NCBI RefSeq assembly: GCF_014529535.1 | Contig: NW_023503305.1 | Location: 62,001-126,000, forward strand | DNA from: Bradysia coprophila | Lineage: Eukaryota; Arthropoda; Insecta; Diptera; Sciaridae | Direction: 5' to 3' | DNA length: 64,000 nt | Part shown: in pieces, positions 45,501 to 56,225 of the stretch | Layout: each line of letters starts with the position of its first letter | How positions within the stretch are numbered: position 1 is the first letter of the stretch | The notes under the pieces: model-generated | Seen by the model: the letters and a program-made list of their open reading frames with translations, nothing else | Databases searched by the model: none | Told to the model about the DNA's origin: nothing | Position numbers and translations under genes: made by a program

Positions 45501-48500
45501 TGTTCATTCTGTCGGTATGTCACTTTTATGCAACACACATCATAGTCAGCGAATTGCACAACAGAAAACATTTTTCTCGCTGTTGTTGTGTGAAAAGTGA
45601 ATAATTCGAAAAATTAGAAATGTTTAGAATGCACAAACTTGTCGCTCTGAACCAGTTCCGGAATATATCAGTGAGTAGATACAGTGTCACGTAAGAAATG
45701 TTAGCATTTGCTTTACATTGTTTCGTTCTTAGTTACTGTCCCGCATGTGGTCGGGAGCAAATGGAAAGCCAAAATATACCGAAAAGGAGCTGGAAGAAGC
45801 GTTAAAATCAAAATTTGTACAGGTGGGTCGTGGACCATTTGAAATTCATCGAATGTTTAACTAAATTGTCATTTGTGGTTGTACAGGCGAAAAACATTCA
45901 AGTGTCAGACGTTTCGGGTGGCTGTGGAGCAATGTACGAAATTGTTGTTGAATCGTCCGAATTCGAAGGAATATCCCGAGTGAAACAGCATCAAATGATC
46001 ACTGACACATTAAAAGAAGAAATAAAGGACATGCACGGATTACGGATACACACCGCTGTACCAAAATAGTTTTAAAATTTAAATAAACCGAATTTGCTTG
46101 TTAATAGAAAGTCGTCGGTTTTTTCTTATTCGAATGATCTCACTGGATTCTACTCACTTTTAGATTAGACTTTGTCGAGCCCGATTGACAAAAATTAAAA
46201 TTTAGTCGGACAGTGAACAACAAAAACAATCATCTTATAGAACGACCAACATAACATTAACATCACAAGAGTTTCGATTATTATGATTTTATATGTTATA
46301 TACATGCACAATATTCAGCTGTGGAGTCATAGTCGGCGTAGTGCATGCAGCAAAATGTACCAGAACATCCGTCGACACAATAATTAATTTGTACCAAAAA
46401 AATTATTGAATTCATCCAATTCATCGCAAAGCGGAATAAATTTGAATATTTCTGGATCTACTGACACTATGTTTTTGTTGTGAGGATCTGAAAGAACAGA
46501 TTAGGACAGTCACAAAGGTGGCTGGCACTGTTCAGCTGCTTCCTTACAAAATTTTTGGTATACATAAAAGTGATCTTCTACAAGTCGATGGAGACTGCTA
46601 CTGTTTTCGTGATCAGCTTAGATGAAGAGTCAAAACATTCGACCGAAAAACTATCAACTTGAAGGAAACGGCTTTATCCCATTTTTATTTGCATGAATAA
46701 AGCGAATTGAAGTTAGCAGAGATATCAACTGTCGTGTCAGTTATAAGACACAAACGAAAAAGTTCTAAAAATTACCAACAATGTTAAACTAGTTTTTTAA
46801 AAAAAGTAGGAGATTGCGCTCGTGAATACATATAGTGTACAAACGCTTGCATATTCGAGTCTGTAAAATTGTCTAGGAAATTCTCCTATTTCACACACGA
46901 AGCCACAGACTTGGTAATAGTGTGTCATTCGTGTAACATCATCCGCATGATCGGCTCACATAGTCTTGGGTATATAGTATTACTAGGCTAGTTGTGAGGA
47001 ATATCACAATAGTAGATTCCGTTTGTGCTTACTAGTTTTATTTTGACGAGTGGAAGCTCACACGTACTGTATTTTAAGTGTTTCATAAATTTAAATACAT
47101 TCATTGCTCAAACGCTTATTCGTTGACTGTTAACTAAGAAGTGGAAGATTTTATATCAAACACTAGGCCATACTCAAATCAAAAAAATGATAGGATTAGT
47201 AATCATTATTGTTAAATGTTTGGGGAAATGAGTCATTACTTCATTACTCATGTTTTACATGTTACGTCATTGAAAATGGCCACGACAGAGTAAAATAAAC
47301 CAGGCAGGAGCGGCGGTTCATTTTCGAAATGTCAAATAAGGGACCTAATACACCGAATGAAAATGAACTCAAATGAACACTGACATAAATTGAAAAATTT
47401 TGTTCGCAAAAAATATAGGGCTACTCAACGCACTTCAAGCAAAAGTGGTACTCTAAATAGGGTACTGAAACTTGACAGTGCTCCATAAAAAAATTTACAC
47501 TGTAAAAAGAGTGGGGATAAAATTTCATACAAAGTAGTACTCTATTTGGCAGCTGTCATTTATAGCACTTTTGCTTGAAGTGCGTTGGGCTCCTGGCTCC
47601 TGGTTAACTTTACTCTGTCGTGAAATGGCGCTTCGCTCATATATTTATATTACCAAATCACAGTACGTCCGTGGTTCCAAATTTTCATTTTGACGAGAAG
47701 GAATATCGCATCGCCCTCCCCTTCGGATGGGGCTATAACTTCTTCAGTAGTCAAAAATAAAAATTGGAACCACGGATGTAATGTACTATTTCCGGGGGAT
47801 TAGTGAGTAAAATAACTTAAGTGATTGTTTGGAACTACGTATGGTTGCATCCCTCCTGGCAAATTAAAGATTTCTAAACAAGGGCATAATCTACTATTAA
47901 CCAGGTAACTCATATAAGTAGGTTACGACCTCAGTGTTCTTTTGTGGTAGAATAAATAAATAAATAGAAAATAGGGTTAAAGAACCTAAAAATCTTGATT
48001 TGTTTGAAGCATAAAGATTGCAATATAATTCTCCCATCTAAACAATCTACAGACAAAGAAATTATCGAAACAATCAATCTGACTCATTAAAAATTTCCCG
48101 TATTTGCTGCTGAAAAACAACTCCGTCGAATAAACTCTTCATAATTAAAACTTTTAATATAAAATCTAAAACTCATATGAAAGACATCTACTTAGGAATT
48201 CCCTTTTGACGTTCCATAAAAACAAAACAAAAAATCTAAAAATAAACCGAATTATTTATTAGAAAATTCAATAAAATGTATTTGTGTATGGTAGCACGTT
48301 TCTGCGAAACAGCAAACAACAACTGTAACGATAATTCGGTTCTGATTTCATTAAGCCAATATTTGTAAATTAAAATTTCAATACAATTTTTGAAAAACAC
48401 AAACAAATTCTATTTCTTAGGTCAATGTTAACATTTTTAGTGATCGACCAAAGTCCATATTTTGCCTATGTACTATCTGTATAGAGAACAACAACAACAA

Positions 48501-50904
48501 CAAAAAGTTTCATCTAATAGTCGCGATGATTTAAAACAACAAACATTTGAAATGAAAATATTGTGACATTATCCCCAATGGGGCGCAGGTAATTATTATG
48601 CAAAACAATTTAATCCCACCCATCTCAATGATAAGAATTGTATAGGAAATGAATCATGAGTCACTTTTGCACTAATTCCCAACATTGCATTCTTTCTTCA
48701 ATTCAGAAGTTCTCAAAACATTTCGCACAAACAAAATATTCAATAAATTCAAAACTCAACCTTTGTACCGTTGATATTTTCATTGAAACAGAAAAAATCG
48801 TTTTGCGATAACCCCATAAACCATTAACAATAAATCACTGACCAAATGCCACTGATCAAAATAAACAACTCTTAAGAACCATTTCAGATCAATGTATGTT
48901 TGTTCGACACATTCGTTTTTTTTTTCTGCTGCTTCTTCTCGTTACTTTACTTCAGTTAGGTATATTCTTATCGTCAGATTAGAGTTGAATTCATTAGATG
49001 CTTTCAGAGCGCTCTTTGCATAGATTTTATTATCAAATAAATAAGGAAATAATATGACGTGTGCGTTCGCAGAGAAGAAGTATTTACTGTACATGCAAAC
49101 GAAATAGATTAGTTACTATTCGTAATTGTTAAAAGATTTAAGCATTCACACAGTTCTCGTGTTATGCGTACGTGGCTATTACCGCTATTACCATAAATCC
49201 TTTTAGTTTTAGAGTCGACAGCGAATCACGTAAGTGAGAGAAAGAGTGAGTGGGCGGAAAGTAGGACATATTTGTTGTTCCCACTCATATGGGAGTGAGT
49301 CGGGTTCAAAGCTCAGAGAAGATGGTCAAGATCTTTGTTCCGTAAGTTCCATAAACCTAAATTTTTAATTTGTCTGTAACATTGTGGATGACTTTCATCA
49401 GTGGAATATTAAACTCTACAATGTACAGTCTATCTACATCTTTCTACAAACCCATCACAATTACACTGAAGCGAAGTTTAATTAAAGTTTAGCAACAAAT
49501 CGTAGAGTTTGAACAGCAAGTATATTTGAATGTTCGTGACGAGAGATTCGCACAATATTTACGCGGTTACAGAATCATATAATTCGTTTGCTGTTAGTGT
49601 AGTAGCACACTCACAAAGCCGGTCCAAAGTCACTTAGTTTGATAAATGCGAAAATCAGCATTCAGAGTTCGAGGAAAAAACACAGCCTCACAGATGCGTA
49701 CAAAAAAAAAAGAGTTAAACGATTTCACAATTTGTTGTTTGTGGTTGTGGTCGGTCAGAAGTCATGCAACAAAATGCTAAGTAAAATAATTTTCACACAC
49801 TAATTATGCGCACACTAACATTTATAATATGCATGAATTATGTCATTGAAAATTGCGTAGGCAGAGTCGTAGCAGCACTACTTCGGAGACTAAAAAATAT
49901 ATAAAAATTTCCTAACGAGTTATGGAAAAGTTTTGTATGCATCGTTGGAAACAGTTTGGGTTCTCAGGGTGGTTTTGTAGAGTTTTCCTTTCAGATGGTA
50001 TCCAGTGGCAATGAGATCGAGTAGATGAATTCATTGGTGAGAAACGAATGATAAAATTGGTGAAGAGTGATAATAAGAATGAATTAACACACCAACTGTC
50101 AAGAGCATTCTTTTATAAACGACTAAGCATTTGTTATTGACAACGACGTCCACAATAAATGAGGAATTACGGTTCTGTTATATAGCAAAACACGGTACGC
50201 ATTATATCCACAAATTGAATATAAACACTCACTCCGAGACGGTGATCATCGAGCTTAATGTTATTCATTTTTGAATAGCCTTTAGAATAGATGCACGGCA
50301 GAGTAAAATAAACCAGGCAGGAGCTGTTCATTTTCGAAACGTCAAATAAGGGACCTAATACATGGGATGAAAATGAACTCAAATGAATACTGACATAAAT
50401 TGAAAAATTTTATTCGCAAAATATCAAGGGCTACTAGATTAATCAGGTCCCTAGTCAAACAAGCGCTCCTGCCTGGTTAACTTTACTCTGTCGTGATAGA
50501 TGAATAACTTTAAAAAGTAGAAATGCACCGAAATAGTTGCGGTTTTGTTGATCAAATTTTTTTGATAAATAGAAACGTTTTTGAACATACTTCCCGTTCG
50601 TCGTAGATTTTCGTCCAGTTTTGTGGTTTTTTGATTTAATTTGTTAACAAGACATTATGGTCACATTAATTAACTTAGATAAACAACACTGTACAAACGA
50701 TACACGTGCGCTGTTCATGTAACTCTCATCAATCTCAAATTGCGACGTGACACGAATATCTATTATATTTTACTCACCAGTACTCGCGCCAATAGGCAAA
50801 TGTAAATAGTCTCCGAACGTATTGTTCGGACTTCGATCCGTCTGATTAGCCAGAATTATTAATGATTGAAGGAACCATCCTCCCGTGTTGTTGGGCAGTA
50901 TCAT
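42522..50904 (-). CDS. Pancreatic-type triacylglycerol lipase with PLAT domain
   Basis: Seven exons (complement): 50778-50904, 44302-44567, 43960-44038, 43763-43900, 42966-43698, 42710-42901, 42522-42645; 552 residues, usual for insect lipases of this type. All junctions are GT-AG with matching phases. The start of exon 2 reads TPKCYGVYGCFPIEYPWT, a hallmark of animal pancreatic-type lipases. The nucleophile elbow GHSLG (200-204, Ser202) is split by the exon 4/5 intron. Asp230 in ALDPAEPLF, the GHVDFYPNGG loop (275-284) and His317 in CNHIRAH complete the triad. Residues from about 403 form a PLAT/C2-like domain. It would hydrolyse acylglycerol or phospholipid esters after secretion. Exon 1 is least certain: it encodes MILPNNTGGWFLQSLIILAN, a weak signal peptide with no basic residue, 6.2 kb upstream, and rests on phase and continuity only. 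Confidence 0.93.
45620..46069 (+). CDS. BOLA3: BolA-like protein 3, mitochondrial
   Basis: Exons 45620-45670, 45733-45822 and 45887-46069 (introns 62 and 64 bp, all phase 0) encode 107 residues. The N-terminus MFRMHKLVALNQFRN is basic and hydrophobic with no acids, as in mitochondrial targeting sequences. From about residue 34 a complete BolA domain follows: YTEKELEEALKSKF, VSDVSGGCGAMYEI with Cys60, VKQHQMI, LKEEIKDMHGLRI with His97, and the typical C-terminal TAVPK. BOLA3 works with the glutaredoxin GLRX5 and NFU1 in delivering [4Fe-4S] clusters to lipoate synthase and respiratory proteins; the Cys and His are the usual cluster ligands. The GGCG and HGLRI context favours BOLA3 over BOLA1/2. 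The gene is nested in the lipase intron on the other strand. AATAAA at 46082 lies just after the stop. Confidence 0.96.
46082..46087 (+). terminator. BOLA3 poly(A) signal
   Basis: AATAAA 13 bases beyond the TAG, giving a very short 3' UTR. Confidence 0.65.
46384..46616 (-). CDS. Terminal two exons of an unidentified gene
   Basis: Complement 46548-46616 and 46384-46487. Acceptor GACTCTTCATCTAAG, donor TTTT|GTAAGG, a 60-bp intron with a CTAAT branch-like site, and acceptor TCTGTTCTTTCAG join in phase 1 into an open frame ending in TAA. It reads DHENSSSLHRLVEDHFYVYQ and then NIVSVDPEIFKFIPLCDELD followed by EFNNFFGTN. Codon use looks coding and the end is acidic. No family recognised. The 5' part is missing; the entry phase (1) equals that of the donor at 50778, so that exon could belong here instead of, or as well as, to the lipase. 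It lies tail-to-tail with BOLA3, about 315 bp away. Confidence 0.48.
47281..47622 (+). mobile_element. MITE-1 copy C, with nested MITE-2
   Basis: Ends CACGACAGAGTAAAATAAAC and TTTACTCTGTCGTG, flanked by AAATGGC on both sides (exact 7-bp duplication). Its length of 342 bp is explained by a 162-bp MITE-2 inserted at 47426 plus the local duplication; the remainder matches the other copies. Confidence 0.93.
47426..47587. mobile_element. MITE-2 copy nested in MITE-1
   Basis: CAACGCACTTCAAGCAAAAG at the left and its inverse CTTTTGCTTGAAGTGCGTTG at the right. Flanks GGCTACT and GGCTCCT agree at 6 of 7 bases, fitting the 7-bp duplication seen at the 8772 copy. Also internally inverted: GTGGTACTCTAAATAG and AGTAGTACTCTATTTGG. 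Confidence 0.9.
47662..47788. repeat. Inverted-repeat element, AGTACNTNACGTCCGNGGTTCC family
   Basis: The left arm AGTACGTCCGTGGTTCCAAA is inverted on the right as TTGGAACCACGGATGTAATG. The centre has CCCTCCCCTTCGGATGGGGCT. A sister copy at 55316-55435 keeps the same CCTTCCCCTTCGGGTCGGGCT centre and arms, so the family is real. No ORF. Confidence 0.8.
50294..50495 (+). mobile_element. MITE-1 copy D
   Basis: 202 bp, ends CACGGCAGAGTAAAATAAAC and TTAACTTTACTCTGTCGTG. Flanked by ATAGATG on each side (exact 7-bp duplication). It lies about 0.3 kb downstream of lipase exon 1 inside the intron. Confidence 0.94.
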
Positions 50905-53114
50905 TTTGATTCAGTTGAAGGTATCAATTGTGGATGTTGACTGTAGACACACGTTTACAAATTCTCTTTTATTTATCTGAACCGATTGTGTTCGAAGCAC
51001 CGTATTTCTTTGTTTCGTTTTAATAGTTCTATGATGGTCAATGATCCAGTCGTTTTTAGTTACTGATATTTACGAATAGTATTTGCACGACAAAAATGTG
51101 AAGAGCAATAATATTAATTGTAATCAATTAATTATGCAAATGTAATCACACTCTCAATTATTTGAATAAGTTCTCTTAGTAGATATAAATCGTCCACACA
51201 CATATTTTTCACATGATCACAAAATTATCGTTGGTTGTAATTGCTTTCAGATAACCGTTCGAAAACTATCGACGAAAAAAAAAATCAGTTTAACCGAGCA
51301 GTGTGTGTCTCTTGATAAGAACGTTTATTTTCGTGTTCCTTTCTATGAACAATATAAGGAAATGTTTTTTTTACATCAGATTTAACATATATATAGAATA
51401 TGCAAGTGCTCTCTGTTCGAGTGATTATTAACAAATAAAATTCATATTTCTCATTGCGTTGATGATTTATAGACTTACGAAATTGCGCTCTTTAATATTT
51501 TGTTTTCTTATCGTTGATTGAAACGTTTTTAGTTCCATAATTTTCTTCAGAAGGAAAAACATTTTTGTGATGACCGATCAATGTGCAGTGTACTAGAGCT
51601 TAACGATAATTTATAAATTCAAAATACTCGATATAATGACGCATTTTCGGACAATTGATTTATGGAGTTTGGTTAATTTTCGTAATGCATCTCAACGATA
51701 GGAATTTCTCTCGGTGCAACGAGTGCCATTTAATTTCAAAATTATGACTATTTAGTGTTTCGGTTGAAGTAAATCGAATTTTATATTTAGCACGTGTTGA
51801 ATGCAACGGTAAGGAACGTCGAAGAAAGATCTTGGAAAAATACTGCTTTTACGACACAATTTTATTCGAGCTGAAAACGTCTAATGAAGTTTTATTGATG
51901 ATGGTGTCTGTCTCGAAAACGTTCGTGCTGCTGCAAATCTAATTCAGTTATTTACATTACCTCCACACCTTGATTTCAATCACGGCAGAGTTAAAGTTAA
52001 CATACATAGTCATTGTATAATATACGAGGGGGGACTCACTTCGGAGTCAGTAAATAAAATTAAATCACAGTAAATCACAACAACATTTTTAATGGCTCTT
52101 TATATCATTTATAAGCATCTTGCCCGGTAATTTACAAAATTAAATTCATATACTAGCCCAACTTGATGCAAATTGACCCAAGCTGATGCATATTTACTGG
52201 AGATTTACTGGAGTGAGTCCCTCCTCGATAATATACGATGACAAGGTCAGAAACATGCCACTCGTATATTATACAAGACGTATGTATAAAAATACGTGTC
52301 GTACGTTAGCACGCATTCGTGTCTGGCGTACAACTTCCTTACCACACTTTATACGTGTCAGACGTAATCTTTTTTCTCAGTGTACACAGTTTACGGGCGA
52401 GGAAATATTACCAAAGCGTACTGTTAGAGAATTATAGAAACTGACAGTTTCAATCCATTTCGCTTTATTCATTCATTCCACATGTAAATATGTTACCAAA
52501 TGAGAACAATATTACGCAAGTAACACCATAAAACACTTGCATCATAACGTCGATATTAATATCAATTGGGGAATGTGGAATCAATTGCATGAATTAGATT
52601 GTCAGTTAAAACTATATATAGATTGTCAGTTCTTACAAATCGATTTCGGCATACACAGGCGAAGTGAATATTGTGGAGATAACACTTCTGATGATGGTTC
52701 ATACAAAAAATTCATCACATCGTCAAGGCAACGATAATCATGACATAGGTGAATCTGGTTTTTGCGTAATAAACCGTCATATTGCCACTAAAAACTTGAT
52801 ACCAACAGTATACATATATACAGCCTTGGGCGTTCTGAAAATTCATAATCAGTCAAAAACCTTTATGTCATTAATTTACAAAATCACTGATATCGTTGTA
52901 GGCCTACGTAGTACGGAGCCTGTAAACAAAAATTTTAACAACAAAAATTTGACCCAAAAAATTTAAGAGAGAAAATTTTAAGAAAAGTCACAAAGTGGCA
53001 GAAATGCGTGTCTTTCCGGACATATTTTCGCTGATTTAACAATTTCGTTAACAATAGCTTCCTCAACATACTTGTGACACAATTTGTTTCTGTAAAATTT
53101 TCTTGAGATTGACC
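50905..53114. other. Intergenic, AT-rich; solo MITE-1 end
   Basis: 51981-52001 is CACGGCAGAGTTAAAGTTAA, a MITE-1 terminus without a partner nearby. 52200-52400 contains TATACGAGG/ACGTATGTATAAAAATACGT inverted motifs and ends TTTTCTCAGTGTA, resembling the ends of the 22.4-kb element. No exon seen; the lipase promoter should lie just above 50904 but no core element stands out. Confidence 0.35.
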
Positions 53115-53116
53115 TA

Positions 53117-53345
53117 CAGTTAGAGACAATGAAATTTCAACATGAATTTGATTCAGCTGTTTTTCAGCTGATCCACACGAACAATCAAAACGTTTAAACA
53201 TCTTTATACGGTTTTACCAATACCACGTGTGTGCGTATAGCAGCTTCAACCGTATGAACAAGTATAAACAGTTTTGATTGTATGTGTGGATCAGCTGAAA
53301 AACAGCTGAAGTAAATTCATGCTGAAATCTCACTGCCTCTGACTG
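53117..53345. mobile_element. Tc1/mariner-like MITE with CAGTTAGAGACA ends
   Basis: The left arm CAGTTAGAGACAATGAAATT continues through CAACATGAATTT to TCAGCTGATCCACAC. The right arm is its inverse, ending CACTGCCTCTGACTG. TA stands on both sides, so a TA target duplication is possible, as for Tc1/mariner elements. The core palindrome CAGCTGTTTTTCAGCTGATCC recurs at about 55767-56210. Confidence 0.78.
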
Positions 53346-53531
53346 TATAACCAAAATTTTTAGGAAAATCTAAAGAAACGTTTAGGAGTTATGAGGAGAA
53401 GTTCAATACTCGTTGAAATCTTAATCGTTTTTTATGTGTGACAGCTCGTTAAACTCATATGGATGTCTAGATTCCAAATAAATTATTTTTGGGGTCATTG
53501 AAGCCAAAAGGATGCTGTAAATATGTTCCTT

Positions 53532-53727
53532 CACGGCAGAGTAAAATAAATCAGGCAGGAGCGGTTCATTTTCGAATAGTCAAGTAAGGGACCTAATACA
53601 CTGGATGAAAATGAACTCAAATGAACTCTGACGTAATAATTTTGTTCGCAAAAAATATAAGGCTACTAGATTATTCAGGTCCCTAGTCATATCAGCGCTC
53701 CTGCCTGGTTAACTTTACTCTGTCGTG
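53532..53727 (+). mobile_element. MITE-1 copy E
   Basis: 196 bp, ends CACGGCAGAGTAAAATAAAT and TTTACTCTGTCGTG, flanked by GTTCCTT on both sides (exact 7-bp duplication). Confidence 0.94.
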
Positions 53728-53814
53728 GTTCCTTAATACCTAAAAAAAATTGGAAAATATTGTACTAGAGGACCTGCGTCACGTGACGCCCGCTTACAAA
53801 CATTCACTCACCGC

Positions 53815-54018
53815 CACGGCAGAGTAAAAGCAAACCTGGCAGGAGCGGTTCATTATTGAAAAGTCAAATGAGGGACCTAATACACTGTATGAAAATGAAC
53901 TCAAATGAACACTGACATAAGTTGAAAAATTTAATTCGCAAAAAACATAGAGCTACTAGATTATTCAGGTCCCTAGTCAAACAAGCGCTCCTGCCTGGGT
54001 TACTTTTACTCTGCCGTG
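53815..54018 (+). mobile_element. MITE-1 copy F
   Basis: 204 bp, ends CACGGCAGAGTAAAAGCAAA and TTTTACTCTGCCGTG. Flanks CTCACCGC and CTCACCAC are nearly the same, with one extra base on the left compared with other copies. Only 87 bp from copy E in the same orientation. Confidence 0.93.
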
Positions 54019-54304
54019 CTCACCACTTTACTTTAAGCATACTTTTTGATGAAGTAGACTAGATTCTTAAAGAACAGGTTAAGAAACCTCTGAGTACGGT
54101 TGGCGAAGTTATTGGTACCCAAATTTTCTAGAAATGTATATAGAACATATGAGGTGTGCTGTACTTCTTGGACTAAATGCAACTAAGAGACTTAATCGTG
54201 TAATCCTCCTTGGATGTGAACTTCAATTTAGTCCATTAAATCCCGTACGTTTTGGTTCCGATTAGTCAAAGAATTGCAGCATTCCTCAGAAAAATATCCA
54301 CTGA

Positions 54305-54586
54305 ACCATTCACATCCGCGTGCTAGCTTTATTATCTGGTGTGACCCAAGTGGCTGAAATTATCTGTATTTGTGCAGTTTGTTATGTGATAAAAGTAACA
54401 GCGAATAATGTTGACCACAAGATTACAGAAGCTGAATCCATCGGCTCACGTAGTATTCAATGCCAAGATCATTTCTTTTTGATCCCAGCATATCACAACA
54501 TAACAAGGTTTCTCTGTGAGGTAGAATGGATGCCGTTTTTGAACCTCTTCTATTTTATTAGTGGCGAAAAAAAAGAGCTAAGGTAA
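54305..54586 (+). CDS. Possible membrane-protein exon, unidentified
   Basis: A plus frame without ATG at its start (open from 54305) reads LALLSGVTQVAEIICICAVC, a hydrophobic span, followed by TANNVDHKITEAESIG and a second hydrophobic part. Codon use is less AT-biased than neighbours. The helix-then-VDHK pattern faintly recalls the C-terminal half of insect gustatory receptors, but key motifs are absent. GAG|GTAGAA at about 54520 could be a donor. It may be a pseudogene exon or chance. Confidence 0.2.
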   Translation, partial: TIHIRVLALLSGVTQVAEIICICAVCYVIKVTANNVDHKITEAESIGSRSIQCQDHFFLIPAYHNITRFLCEVEWMPFLNLFYFISGEKKELR

Positions 54587-55315
54587 AGAAAATGCTAAAT
54601 TATTTATTAGACTACAATAGTTATAATTACATTATTTTTTAATTTTGAAAGGCATCCTGCATTTTACATTTATAATGCTCAACAGTTAACTTAAATATCT
54701 GAATATCTGTATGTGGGGACTGTTCTATTAATATTTAGTGTGAAAAAAAAAATAAGAGAAAAACCGAAATTCCTTCTTTCTGTTCATCATAAACGTCTCG
54801 ACGGTATCTTGACCACAAAACAGTTGCAATAAAAAAAATTCACTTATTTTCAGCTCTTTTTTTGTAAACAAAGAATTTAAAATTCGTTTCACGGTACATT
54901 CACAGTAAGTGTGACTAGACTGAACGCAGAATGATAGCAACTGGTATAAACCCATCTTAATCTCTTATTTCGATGAACAGTACCGCTTTCGTTTATTCTA
55001 TCGAAATTGATTAATGCAGACATTTAGAATACTTTACATGCTCGCGTGCGGTAAAGTGAACCTTACGTCACTTTTTATGATTACGTCATTGTTTGGAACT
55101 ATTTATTTTGCCAAGTGAGCACGAGCCGAAGGCGATGCTAGAATGCGAAGCAACAACTCAACAGCGCAGTGTGTAACAACATTTGATTAAATCGGTCATT
55201 TGGCTTGCGTCTCGGATTTAGTACCGATAACATCTCTGTGTATTATTGATTGTAAATGATTTTACATGTTACGGCATGTTTCATTTTAATTTACATTGCC
55301 TAATCACGTAAAGCA

Positions 55316-55435
55316 TTGTACTTACGAGGTTCCAAGTTGTTATTTGACAAGTGGGGAATACAGCCTTCCCCTTCGGGTCGGGCTGTAACACCACACTTAT
55401 CAAATACACAACTTGGAACCTCGGAAGTAATATAC
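55316..55435. repeat. Inverted-repeat element, sister of 47662 copy
   Basis: Left TGTACTTACGAGGTTCCAAG, right CTTGGAACCTCGGAAGTAAT, central CCTTCCCCTTCGGGTCGGGC. See 47662-47788. Confidence 0.78.
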
Positions 55436-55477
55436 TAGTAAATGACATTCAGTCAACCGTTAGTCGTTTTACATATC

Positions 55478-55502
55478 AGCGGGCGGTAAAGTACCGCCCG
55501 TT
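55478..55502. repeat. Small hairpin GCGGGCGGTAAAGTACCGCCCG
   Basis: CGGGCGGTA and TACCGCCCG face each other. The GCGGTAAAGT word also occurs at about 55048. A GC-rich hairpin in AT-rich DNA, probably a transposon remnant. Confidence 0.6.
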
Positions 55503-55724
55503 AATATGTAGAATAACTTCCGTAATTGCTTATAAATTATTGTTTTGGCTTGTGTGAACACTTCACTCGCCATCGGCTAGTTCCGCAACCCTCAAACTTG
55601 TCAGAACAACAAATTAACAAGCATACTATTACATAACATCCGGTTGTATTTTCATTATAAAAACATTTAAATAGAAATTTCAAAAAACAAAACTTCGCTA
55701 TTAAATGTAGACTTCAAGGCAACT

Positions 55725-56225
55725 GTCAGTTAGTTTCAACCGTAACTAGACACGGTTGCTTCAGTTGTTTTACCAGCTGATCCACGCTTACAAACATACT
55801 GTTTGTAGAATAATGCGATGAAAGGGAAAGAAACAATAAACTGATCTTCGGTTCTCTCGCATCATAACATGTTGAAAAAGTAAATACTTTGAGAAATACC
55901 CTAAGGCAAGTTATAATTAACCAGTCTCCAGTTTTCTCGCTCTGATCATAATAGTCTATAGACTGTTTTGAGGAGAGAGATCAGTTATTTTAACTTGTCT
56001 TGAGGGATGTGTCCAATTTTTTTTTGGAAATATTCAATGACAAATTCATCAAGTCAAGCTATAATTAATTGGTTTTTGGTATTCTAGCTCTAATCATAAC
56101 CGTCTTTTCTGGTTTCATAGTCACACGAACGTTTGTGGTAGTGTTAATAACATATGAGCACGAGTGAGTAGTATGATTGTATTAGTGGACCAGCTGGTAA
56201 AACAGCTGAAGCAAAATTAGAACTA
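55725..56225. mobile_element. Diverged ~0.5-kb relative of the 53117 MITE
   Basis: CTTCAGTTGTTTTACCAGCT with GATCCAC at about 55767-55790 is the inverse of GTGGACCAGCTGGTAAAACAGCTGAAG at about 56187-56213. It carries the same CAGCTG-TTTT-CAGCTG core as 53117-53345 but with a longer, different interior. Outer ends diverged. Confidence 0.5.

Larger units (their letters stand above)
44568..50777 (-). other. Large first intron of the lipase gene
   Basis: The 6.2-kb intron follows from my exon-1 assignment. It holds BOLA3 on the opposite strand (45620-46069), terminal exons of a second minus-strand gene (46384-46616), two MITE-1 copies, a MITE-2 copy nested in one of them and a hairpin element at 47662-47788. 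The rest (47800-50290) is AT-rich with nothing recognisable. An exon-like minus frame at about 45190-45360, acceptor CTTCTTATAG and donor GATG|GTAATT, is a rival upstream exon for the lipase. Confidence 0.6.
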
